Shown here in pieces: positions 16,102-23,074 of a stretch of 64,000 nucleotides of DNA. The notes below the pieces were generated by a model that was not told the DNA's origin, did not search any database, and worked only from the letters and a program-made list of their open reading frames with translations. Origin of the DNA: Leadbetterella lacunae (lineage in GTDB: Bacteria > Bacteroidota > Bacteroidia > Cytophagales > Spirosomataceae); contig NZ_JBHRYQ010000001.1 of the NCBI RefSeq assembly GCF_042649125.1, positions 2,914,001-2,978,000 on the forward strand, in the 5' to 3' direction. The position numbers were made by a program, and so were the translations under genes. Numbering within the stretch: position 1 is the stretch's first letter; each line of letters begins with the position of its first letter.

Positions 16102-17595
16102 TTAGAGCTTTTCAAACCTACCAGTTTGGCTATCAAATTGCATTTTCTGGATGTCCCACTTTCCGTACGCGGCGTCTCGCTCCAGTTTTTGAGCAATAAT
16201 CATTTTGTTCCCATCAGAACGAAGGTTTATCATGCCGTATCGGGTCAGAAACGAATTTATCTCTTTTTCGTTATTAGTAAGTTTATCTTTAAGTTTTTTA
16301 AGCTCTTCAGCTTGAGATGAGTCAGATTTGATAGCTTTTATTTGAGCCAACAATAAAGCATTCTCAGTGAAATACTTCTCGATGGCCTTCATATTATTGC
16401 GAGAAAGGTCTTTATTAGATCGAGCTAGTTCTGTACTATAAATCAGCGGTTTATCGCCATAACTACACTTACCAATGGCACCTAAAGTGTCAGGCCTTGG
16501 ATGACAAAAAGGCTCGTCGTCGCCACTAGAAATCACAGTAGCCAAAGGATTTAGACTTTTCAGGAAGTCATAGTCAAAATGTGTGGAACCGTGGTGGCAG
16601 GCCTTGGCCACATCAACTTCTAATTCTTTTGTGGCGTTTGCGGCTTTATAAAAATCCATCATTATTTTACCGTACTCTTCATTGAGGTCACCACCTAATA
16701 ATACTTTAAGGTTTCCGTATTCTAACCTAAAAATAACCGAATGTCCATTTTTATCTTTTCCCGTATCGTTAATGGACTTTAGAGCCTTTTTGCCTCCCAC
16801 AGTTTCGGTGATAGGCCCCAATAGCTTCATAAAAAAAGGCTTATTATTTATTTGATTATTAGCATCAAAAGTAGGCACGTAGTGGTCTTCAATGGAGAGC
16901 ATCCGAAATTCGACCTGCGGATTATTTTTGGTAGCCTGCGATAGTGTTTTTAAATAATTTGAACCTGTTCCTTTTAAATTGGCAGGATCATTTACTAAGT
17001 CTAAAATCCCAGTAGTATCTTCTATCAAAGTGGTAATGTAGCCATTTGTAACATTTCCAAAAAGGTGACCTTTTCCTGGTCTTTCTACTATTCCATTGTG
17101 ATAAACTTTTGTGAAACGCAATGCCGGATTTTTGAATATTGTGGAGAAACCGCCGTAGTGGTCAGCATCTGAATGGCTAATGATAGCCTTAAAGTCTATG
17201 TCGATAGGTTTGGTTTTTTTATACAAATAAAACCTCCACACCAAATACCGGTTCATGTTATCGCCTTTGCCGGCATCTACCAATATGTGCTGATCGTCAG
17301 GCGTAACAATATGGCACCCGTCTCCCTGCCCGATATCGATAAAATTCACCTCCAATACTCGTTCGGGCTGAATGCTGTCAATTTTAACCCAACCTACCTT
17401 GTTCCTAGATTTAACTTTTACACGATTATTTTTTATTTCAAGGTCTAAAACCGTGATATAATCTCCAAAAAGCAAATGTTGATTCCACTTACTGCCGGTT
17501 TCAGCTTTGTAAATTTTACAGTCAGGAAAACCAGCAAACGTGTAAAACCCACCAGAAGGGTTAGTATGGTAAAGTGAAGCAGATAAAATACTCAT
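16102..17595 (-). CDS. ComEC/Rec2-like metallo-beta-lactamase-fold hydrolase with SH3-like domain
   Basis: About 497 residues from the ATG at 17595 (a TTG two codons earlier is less likely). N-terminal SH3-like segment (about residues 25-72; NKVGWVKIDSIQP), then an MBL domain with INFIDIGQGDGC-type opening, ILVDAGKGDNMNRY and the metal motif ISHSDADHYGGF, LLGGDL, and ACHHGS. This pattern belongs to the ComEC-type MBL family, but there is no transmembrane region and no signal peptide, so it is a stand-alone hydrolase rather than a DNA-uptake channel. Stand-alone members occur in defence-related and unassigned settings; substrate unknown. Confidence 0.82.
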   Translation of the reverse strand: MSILSASLYHTNPSGGFYTFAGFPDCKIYKAETGSKWNQHLLFGDYITVLDLEIKNNRVKVKSRNKVGWVKIDSIQPERVLEVNFIDIGQGDGCHIVTPDDQHILVDAGKGDNMNRYLVWRFYLYKKTKPIDIDFKAIISHSDADHYGGFSTIFKNPALRFTKVYHNGIVERPGKGHLFGNVTNGYITTLIEDTTGILDLVNDPANLKGTGSNYLKTLSQATKNNPQVEFRMLSIEDHYVPTFDANNQINNKPFFMKLLGPITETVGGKKALKSINDTGKDKNGHSVIFRLEYGNLKVLLGGDLNEEYGKIMMDFYKAANATKELEVDVAKACHHGSTHFDYDFLKSLNPLATVISSGDDEPFCHPRPDTLGAIGKCSYGDKPLIYSTELARSNKDLSRNNMKAIEKYFTENALLLAQIKAIKSDSSQAEELKKLKDKLTNNEKEINSFLTRYGMINLRSDGNKMIIAQKLERDAAYGKWDIQKMQFDSQTGRFEKL

Positions 17596-17706
17596 ATACA
17601 AGGCATTGATAGTTAATCTAAGTTAACGAGCTTTGTAGCGAAACCAAAATCAATTTTATTAAATGGAAGAAAAAACTAAAAACTTAATATTCGGGTTTCG
17701 TTTGAC

Positions 17707-18717
17707 TTATGCTTTCGCTTTTAGATTTTTACCCCAACGTATAGCAGGCTTTTCTATCAATAAATAATAGAGATATGATAAAAATACTGAAACGAAAATG
17801 CAGGCAATTACAACCAATATTTTACCCATTTCGGGCAAATCTGGCATTAAATATCTGAAAAGTCGCATCGAAATATCAACGCCGAAAGTCCAATGCATCA
17901 GATAAAGTGAATATGAAATAGTACCCAAAAAGTACATGGGCTTAAACTTAATATCAAAATCAAAGTAGATTACCGTTACCACAAAAATGGTAGAAACTAC
18001 ATAAGAAACACCCATGTCTACAAATATTAACCCGAGCACCAGGAGGATTATACCCCAAAACCAAGCTATGGGCATAAGGCCCTCTTTGAGTTTAAACGTA
18101 ATAATCCCAGCCATAAACAACGGAATATGCCTGAAAATGATACCCGGATGAGTGAGCTTAGACAAACCAAATGATACCGCAAGCAATATCAGAATAGTGG
18201 CCAGTCGGATATTAAAAGACTTGATAAACAAAAGTGGAAACAAAAGGCTAATTACCAAATAATATTGAAATTCGACTCCAAGAGTCCAATAAACACCTAA
18301 AATCCAACCTTTACCATCTATGGCATTTAAGTATCCGAGGTGCATCAATATATTTTTCCAGTCGATAGTGAATGTTCCGCCCTCTACATGAACCCGAATA
18401 ACATACCAAGTAGCTAAGCAAAATACAATAGACAAAATATATGGCGGCTCAATACGGGTAAAACGTCTGGCCAAAAAGTTCTTGAGTTTTTGAGGGAAAA
18501 CATACCCGCCATTATACATACTAAAAGGGATAATGAACCCCGAAATCACGAAAAATACGGGAACGCCCAGCCTACCGAGTATTGTTATTTTACTCAAAAC
18601 CGAGGTAAAAATGGGATCAGAAGCTGTAAAATAGTCCGTTGCATTAAAAAAATGCATCACACAAACACTCAAAGCCGCCAAGCCTCTAAGCCACTCAATG
18701 GCGTATAGTTTCTTCAT
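17707..18717 (-). CDS. Acyltransferase family 3 membrane protein
   Basis: 336 residues with about ten transmembrane helices. Seen: the family start YAIEWLRGLAALSVCVMHFFN (with the catalytic-His segment) and, further on, FFVISGFIIPFSMYNGG, YWTLGVEFQYY and a C-terminal SYSLYLMHW repeat. These enzymes move acetyl or other acyl groups to polysaccharides, lipid or surface glycans across the membrane. It stands alone between the MBL gene and the Dabb gene. A second family-3 acyltransferase lies inside the sdh operon at 62.8 kb. Substrate unknown. Confidence 0.9.
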   Translation of the reverse strand: MKKLYAIEWLRGLAALSVCVMHFFNATDYFTASDPIFTSVLSKITILGRLGVPVFFVISGFIIPFSMYNGGYVFPQKLKNFLARRFTRIEPPYILSIVFCLATWYVIRVHVEGGTFTIDWKNILMHLGYLNAIDGKGWILGVYWTLGVEFQYYLVISLLFPLLFIKSFNIRLATILILLAVSFGLSKLTHPGIIFRHIPLFMAGIITFKLKEGLMPIAWFWGIILLVLGLIFVDMGVSYVVSTIFVVTVIYFDFDIKFKPMYFLGTISYSLYLMHWTFGVDISMRLFRYLMPDLPEMGKILVVIACIFVSVFLSYLYYLLIEKPAIRWGKNLKAKA

Positions 18718-18850
18718 TTATTAAAATTTCTCTTCCTTTCCTAAATTCGGGGTTTTCTGAAAAACATACTAATATTTTTAAATAAGTCTGCCAAACATGT
18801 TAACCAAATGTAAAGTTATGTTTTAAATTTTTAATGTTAGAAGAGAAAAC

Positions 18851-18858
18851 TATATTTG
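18851..18858 (+). promoter_or_regulatory. Putative -7 box for the Dabb gene; fixes its start
   Basis: TATATTTG fits TAnnTTTG and lies 17 bp before the ATG at 18876. It overlaps the coding frame that an upstream start at 18834 would imply, so the later ATG is preferred. Confidence 0.5.
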
Positions 18859-18875
18859 ACAAAAAATATAAAACA

Positions 18876-19256
18876 ATGAAAATATTCAGCCTAATCTTAT
18901 TTACATTTTCTATTATGGCCATTAGCACCTTAGAAACTTCTGCTCAAAAAAAGGAACTTCGCCACGTGGTGATGTTTAAATTTAAAGACAGCAGCACCCC
19001 TGCTGACATCAAGTCGGTAGAAGATGCATTTAGAGCATTGCCAACCAAAATTAAGCAAATAAAAGGTTACGAGTGGGGCACCAACAACAGCCCAGAAGGT
19101 CTTGACCAAGGCTTTACCCATGTTTTCTTTTTAACATTCAGAAGCGAAGAAGACAGAGCGATTTACTTACCTCATCCTGACCACAAAGCGTTCGGTGCAT
19201 TATTAGGACCACACCTAGACAAAGTGATGGTACTTGACTATTGGGCAAAAAAATAA
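18876..19256 (+). CDS. Exported Dabb (stress-responsive alpha/beta barrel) protein
   Basis: 126 residues from the ATG at 18876, which gives a clean signal peptide (MKIFSLILFTFSIMAI... ending near ETSA). The mature part carries the Dabb signature LRHVVMFKFKDSSTPADIKSVE and a closing DPHxxxF-like HPDHKAFGALLGPHLDKVMVLDYW. Dabb proteins are dimeric ferredoxin-like alpha+beta barrels; a few act as polyketide cyclases but most have no known function. Three bases separate it from the AlkB gene, so the two are probably co-transcribed. Confidence 0.85.
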   Translation: MKIFSLILFTFSIMAISTLETSAQKKELRHVVMFKFKDSSTPADIKSVEDAFRALPTKIKQIKGYEWGTNNSPEGLDQGFTHVFFLTFRSEEDRAIYLPHPDHKAFGALLGPHLDKVMVLDYWAKK

Positions 19257-19259
19257 ACC

Positions 19260-19841
19260 ATGAGCTTCCTGTTTCCAGACCAAAATCTTTTACCGTTTGA
19301 CGGCGAAGTGTTATACTTCCCAAATTTTATTTCAAATGATTTTTTTGAAAAACTAAAAGAAGAAATAAACTGGAAACAGGAAGGCATGAAAATCTTCGGT
19401 AAAGAAGTTGCCTTTCCGAGGTTAACAGCTTGGTATGCCGAAAATGGCAAAACCTATACCTATTCAGGACTAAAAAACATACCCGAAGAGTTTACAGAAA
19501 GTTTATTGTTAATTAAGAAAAAAGTAGAAAGCCAAGCTGGGGTACGTTTTAATTCGGCATTGCTAAACTATTACCGCCACGGAAATGACAGCATGGGCTG
19601 GCACACCGACAATGAGCCCGAACTCGGAGAAAACCCTGTGATTGCATCCATATCATTGGGTGGCAGTCGCAAACTCCAGTTTAAACACAAGGCCACCCCA
19701 AAATCAACACAAAACATAATACTAGAACCAGGGAGTTTGCTACTTATGCAAGGCAGTACTCAGCACCATTGGCTGCACCAGATTCCTAAGGTTAAAGAAG
19801 CAGAAGGAAGAATTAATATTACTTTTCGGAGGATTTTTTGA
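19260..19841 (+). CDS. AlkB-like 2-oxoglutarate/Fe(II) dioxygenase
   Basis: 193 residues. Oxidatively removes alkyl groups from damaged DNA or RNA bases. Seen: LLNYYRHGNDSMGWHTDNEPELG with Fe ligands His115 and Asp117, VIASISLGGSRKLQF, LLLMQGSTQHHWLHQIPK with the third ligand His173, and RINITFR with the 2-oxoglutarate-binding arginines 184 and 190. All catalytic residues are present. Similar in size to ALKBH2/3-like bacterial AlkB. An AlkA-like glycosylase lies 1.4 kb further on, suggesting a small alkylation-repair neighbourhood. Confidence 0.95.
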   Translation: MSFLFPDQNLLPFDGEVLYFPNFISNDFFEKLKEEINWKQEGMKIFGKEVAFPRLTAWYAENGKTYTYSGLKNIPEEFTESLLLIKKKVESQAGVRFNSALLNYYRHGNDSMGWHTDNEPELGENPVIASISLGGSRKLQFKHKATPKSTQNIILEPGSLLLMQGSTQHHWLHQIPKVKEAEGRINITFRRIF

Positions 19842-20362
19842 AAATTTATCATACTTCAAACACTCTTTAGAAAAATAAAAAAATATTTTGAGAAATATTT
19901 GGATTTACCCCCCCTTTATAACTTGCCCCAAAATAGATAACAACCTATTTACTAGAGCGTTACTTCTTTAAAAGAATAAATTTATCAAATATACTAAGGC
20001 ACATCAGTCTTTACTGATAGGATATCGCTATTCCTCCTTTATGGAAGCACAAACTTTTAAATTATTGAAAAAATGTTTAAACTTTTTTTACGAAAGAATA
20101 CAAAAAAGATTGTTTCAAGTCTTTTAATTATTACTTTAATAATCGGATCCGTTTAAGAGGCAGATGCCAAAATGATTGGCTCGGGAGACTGAGTGGCTCG
20201 GTTCTCAATATGTAGCATATGTGAATACCTGTCAGAGGTTTGGTACGCATATGTATTATGTCTTTGGAATAGCAGTTAAGTCAGAAATGGTATTTGAAAC
20301 TTATTAATGCCAATGATTAATGTACCAAGGGTAGATATCTAAATACCTCACCTAATATTTTT
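19842..20362. other. 521-bp gap containing a decayed small gene, otherwise noncoding
   Basis: The left half (19842-20040) is AT-rich with no recognisable gene. A broken small secreted-peptide gene occupies 20073-20307. After it the sequence again has stops in all frames until the ATG at 20363. Confidence 0.5.
20073..20307 (+). pseudogene. Probable decayed small secreted-peptide gene
   Basis: From the ATG at 20073 a 27-codon stretch reads as a classic signal peptide (MFKLFLRKNTKKIVSSLLII...), stopped by TAA at 20154. Reading on in the same frame gives EADAKMIGSGD, a plausible post-cleavage start, before TGA at 20190; the +1 frame then continues as WLGSQYVAYVNTCQRFGTHM... to TAA at 20305. One stop plus one frameshift would turn an approximately 77-residue exported peptide gene into this. 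Alternatively it may be chance. Family not recognised. Confidence 0.35.
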
Positions 20363-21274
20363 ATGAAAATCAAAATAATTTTGTTCTTTATATCAATTTC
20401 ATTTGCTAGAGCACAAAGTAAATGTTTTATAATTTTTGACAAAACCAATAATTCTGCAATTCCATATGCAACAATTTATCAAAGAGAAGTGTATTATGGT
20501 TTTTTTGCTGATGAAAATGGCAGGTTTTGCTTAGATAATTTCGAAGATTCGATTGAAATAACTGCACTTGGCTATGAAAGAAAAATTATCAATAAAAATA
20601 CATTAAATAAATTGGATACAATTTTTCTAAACATCAAAGCTGTTGAATTAAACGAATTGACAGTATCCATTAAAAGGAAAAAACACAAAACAAAAACTCT
20701 CGGATTCTATCACAGAGACCCGTTAAAAATACTTTCGAGTGGATTTACACCAAATTCAAGTTTTAAGGTTGCTACCTTTATTCAAAATAGCATTGACGAT
20801 GAAGCTTTAATAAAAAAGGTTTTTTGTGACTTAATCCCAAAGGAAAACGAACATGTAAAAACTTTTAGAATTAGATTGAGAATTTTTTCAAATTTAAACA
20901 ATTTACCAAACGAGGATATATTAATTGAAAATACAATCCAAAACGTTGAAGTCAACAAAAAGAAAATTGAATTTGATATTTCAAATATTGGTATAATATT
21001 ACCAAAAGACGGCATTTGGGTTAGTTTAGAATGTATTGGATACACTAATAACCAAAATAAATTTATACTAATCGGAGATAAACAATTTGGTAAATACACA
21101 TTGAAAGATTCTAAGAAATTTAAAGTAAAATCGATAGAACGAATAAGTCCGTGCTTTAAAACCATTAACGACAAAGTTGGAAATTCAGCTGACTCAAATT
21201 GGAGTGGAAATTGGAAACATATTAAATACAATCCAAAATTAACTTTTTGTATAGGAGTAATGGTAGAATATTAA
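20363..21274 (+). CDS. Exported protein with carboxypeptidase-regulatory-like domain
   Basis: 303 residues with a signal peptide (about 1-18, ending ARA). Residues 20-95 read as a CarboxypepD_reg-like fold: AIPYATIYQREVYYGFFADENGRFCLDN and a closing VELNELTVS strand, as in the N-terminal domain of many Bacteroidota outer-membrane proteins. The remainder (about 100-303) is not recognised and lacks a TonB-dependent barrel. Composition is clearly more AT-rich than neighbours, with many lysine/asparagine codons, which together with the broken gene upstream suggests recent acquisition. Function unknown. Confidence 0.7.
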   Translation: MKIKIILFFISISFARAQSKCFIIFDKTNNSAIPYATIYQREVYYGFFADENGRFCLDNFEDSIEITALGYERKIINKNTLNKLDTIFLNIKAVELNELTVSIKRKKHKTKTLGFYHRDPLKILSSGFTPNSSFKVATFIQNSIDDEALIKKVFCDLIPKENEHVKTFRIRLRIFSNLNNLPNEDILIENTIQNVEVNKKKIEFDISNIGIILPKDGIWVSLECIGYTNNQNKFILIGDKQFGKYTLKDSKKFKVKSIERISPCFKTINDKVGNSADSNWSGNWKHIKYNPKLTFCIGVMVEY

Positions 21275-22152
21275 TTCCCACTCAACCACCTCCACAAATA
21301 CAACGTCAAATAGCCCTCCCAGCCTTTAAAGCGGGCATAAAGAGCTTCTTGTTCGGCACGCCCTCCTTTTTTCGGAATGTTTTTTAGCCCAAAAAGAGCT
21401 TGGTTTATACCTGCATCGCCATACGGAACTGCCTCAGGACTTTTCAGGCATTTCATTAGTGTATATTGTGCCGTCCACTCCCCTATTCCTCTAAAACTGG
21501 TCAAAAACTTTAGCATTTCGCTGTGTGTTTCTTTTTGCTTTATTAGCTCAAGGCTCAGTTTTCCTTCAGCAAAAGACTTTGCTAGGTTTATTGTGTAATC
21601 AATCTTTTGTCTCGAAAACTTCATTTCTCTAAGTAGATCTTCGTTTACCTCACAAAGCACTTCGGGTTTGGGGAACAGATAATATAGTTTATCCTTATAG
21701 GTAAGGCTTTCGCCAAACTGCTCTACTAGAGCCCGCTTAATTTTGTAAGCAAAAGTGAGGTTTATCTGCTGCCCAATAATACTCCAGCACATAACTTCAA
21801 ACAAGTCAGGGATAGCCATTAGGCGTAGGCCCGTGTAGTTTTTTGCTAAAACATGGAGGTCGTTGTCTTTTGCCAAAAGCTCATAAAAAGGCTGTATTTC
21901 TCGATCTAAATCAAACCATTCTTTCACTTTAGAAATGACCAATTTTTCATCTTTCAGTTCCCCCGCAAGCACCTCCACGTTTAGCTCTTGATCGTCCTGA
22001 CTGACTTCAATCAAAACCTTTTGCCCAGAAAACTCAAATAGTTTCCTGACGCTATCTGCGGTCACTTCGTGCATTATTTCATCAAAACCCCTATCGAGAA
22101 ACCACAGGCACTCGGAGAAACTAAAATCGGGAGGCGTACTAATTTTTATCAT
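21271..22152 (-). CDS. DNA-3-methyladenine glycosylase II (AlkA-like, HhH-GPD)
   Basis: About 293 residues from the ATG at 22152 (MIKISTPPDF...); the longer frame needs a TTG at 22173. Excises alkylated bases from DNA. Seen: an N-terminal AlkA-N-like region (1 to about 115), CWSIIGQQINLTFAYKIKRALVEQFG, the helix-hairpin-helix LTSFRGIGEWTAQYTLMKCL and PYGDAGINQAL with the catalytic Asp of the HhH-GPD family. Its 3' end overlaps the convergent 20363-21274 gene by 4 bp. With AlkB at 19.3 kb and a translesion-type polymerase at 23 kb it forms a repair-rich neighbourhood. Confidence 0.93.
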   Translation of the reverse strand: MIKISTPPDFSFSECLWFLDRGFDEIMHEVTADSVRKLFEFSGQKVLIEVSQDDQELNVEVLAGELKDEKLVISKVKEWFDLDREIQPFYELLAKDNDLHVLAKNYTGLRLMAIPDLFEVMCWSIIGQQINLTFAYKIKRALVEQFGESLTYKDKLYYLFPKPEVLCEVNEDLLREMKFSRQKIDYTINLAKSFAEGKLSLELIKQKETHSEMLKFLTSFRGIGEWTAQYTLMKCLKSPEAVPYGDAGINQALFGLKNIPKKGGRAEQEALYARFKGWEGYLTLYLWRWLSGN

Positions 22153-22283
22153 TTTATAGAAGAATTGCCCCAAATTAAGGCTTATAATCTAAAAAGTCTT
22201 TATCTATTTTCGTTAAAAAATTAAAAGTGAAACTACGGTTAAGAGAGAAAACAAAAACTCCAACCTCGCTAATAAAAAAGAAA

Positions 22284-22370
22284 CTCCAACTTCAGTTGGA
22301 GAAAAAGAAAAGAAAGAAAATCTATTACCCCCAACTTTAGTTGGAGGGGAGACAAACCAACTTTAGTTGG
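22284..22370. repeat. Left REP-like palindrome cluster flanking the RAYT gene
   Basis: Three palindromes share the core CCAACTTNAGTTGG: CTCCAACTTCAGTTGGAG at 22284-22301, then cores at 22331-22344 and 22357-22370, with purine-rich AAAGAAA-type and ACAAACC spacers. The same order recurs on the other side of the transposase gene. Confidence 0.8.
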
Positions 22371-22384
22371 CGAGAAACAAACCC

Positions 22385-22822
22385 TCAATCACTATACTTC
22401 TCAAATCCGTGTTTAAGAATCAATTCGTCACGCTCCATTTCCCAAGTCTTCTTTCCGTGGTGAGCCTCCTGCCTTTTTATATAATTACGTACTGTTTCTA
22501 TTCTTGATTCACTTACACCTATCGCGTAATATTCGTCTTGCCATTCAAAATATCCATCGACAAGCTGTTCTTTATTAATCCAAAATGCCGATTCACCCTT
22601 AATCAGTTGCATGACCTTACTTATTGTTTGTTTTGCTCCGAGAGAAACCAAACAATGACAGTGCTCCGAATATCCATTTACAAAATCAACAAATATCCCT
22701 TTTTTCTGAGCATTTTCCCAGATATGACGCCAGACTTTGGCCCTAATTTCTTTGGTATTCAAATACGGCACACGGTTTTTTGTAGTCCAAACAAAGTGGA
22801 TGTAGACTTTTATATACGGCAT
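22385..22822 (-). CDS. REP-associated tyrosine transposase (RAYT), IS200-like Y1 HUH family
   Basis: About 145 residues from the ATG at 22822 (MPYIKVYIHFVW...); the longer open frame upstream is partly made of the repeat and not needed. Seen: the Y1-transposase start VYIHFVWTTKNRVPYL, the HUH motif region EHCHCLVSL, KGESAFWINK, and the catalytic-Tyr helix RNYIKRQEAHHGKKTW. All key features are intact, so it may be active. It is bracketed by two copies of a REP-like palindrome cluster, the hallmark of RAYTs, which process single-stranded REP/REPIN sequences. Confidence 0.92.
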   Translation of the reverse strand: MPYIKVYIHFVWTTKNRVPYLNTKEIRAKVWRHIWENAQKKGIFVDFVNGYSEHCHCLVSLGAKQTISKVMQLIKGESAFWINKEQLVDGYFEWQDEYYAIGVSESRIETVRNYIKRQEAHHGKKTWEMERDELILKHGFEKYSD

Positions 22823-22890
22823 AATCGATGAATTTAATTTCCATAAAAATATAAGATTAGATTCTAAATTCAAACCAGCCCCCTCCCCAC

Positions 22891-22985
22891 CTCCAACTTC
22901 AGTTGGAGAAAAAAGAAGAAAAATCCAATAAATCAATTACCCCCAACTTTAGTTGGTGGGAAACAAACCAAACTTTAGTCGGTGG
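22891..22985. repeat. Right REP-like palindrome cluster flanking the RAYT gene
   Basis: CTCCAACTTCAGTTGGAG at 22891-22908 is identical to the copy at 22284. The core CCAACTTTAGTTGG follows at 22943-22956, and a degenerate copy (AACTTTAGTCGG) at about 22968-22982, with matching AAACAAACC spacers. It is a second, direct-order copy of the left cluster. Confidence 0.8.
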
Positions 22986-23074
22986 GGAAACAAACCCAAA
23001 CTGCTAAAAAAACAAGCAATCAATTGCCAATATTTTAACCAATTTTGTAACGAACAATGTGCAAGCAATAAAAA

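Noticed and set aside
22823..22936. N-terminal extension of the RAYT protein
   Set aside because: The extra 38 codons pass through the REP palindrome and have no family similarity; the ATG at 22822 gives the canonical start.
22284..22985. Palindrome clusters as a CRISPR array
   Set aside because: The units are short palindromes with irregular spacing, and no cas genes are present; they fit REP elements around a RAYT gene.
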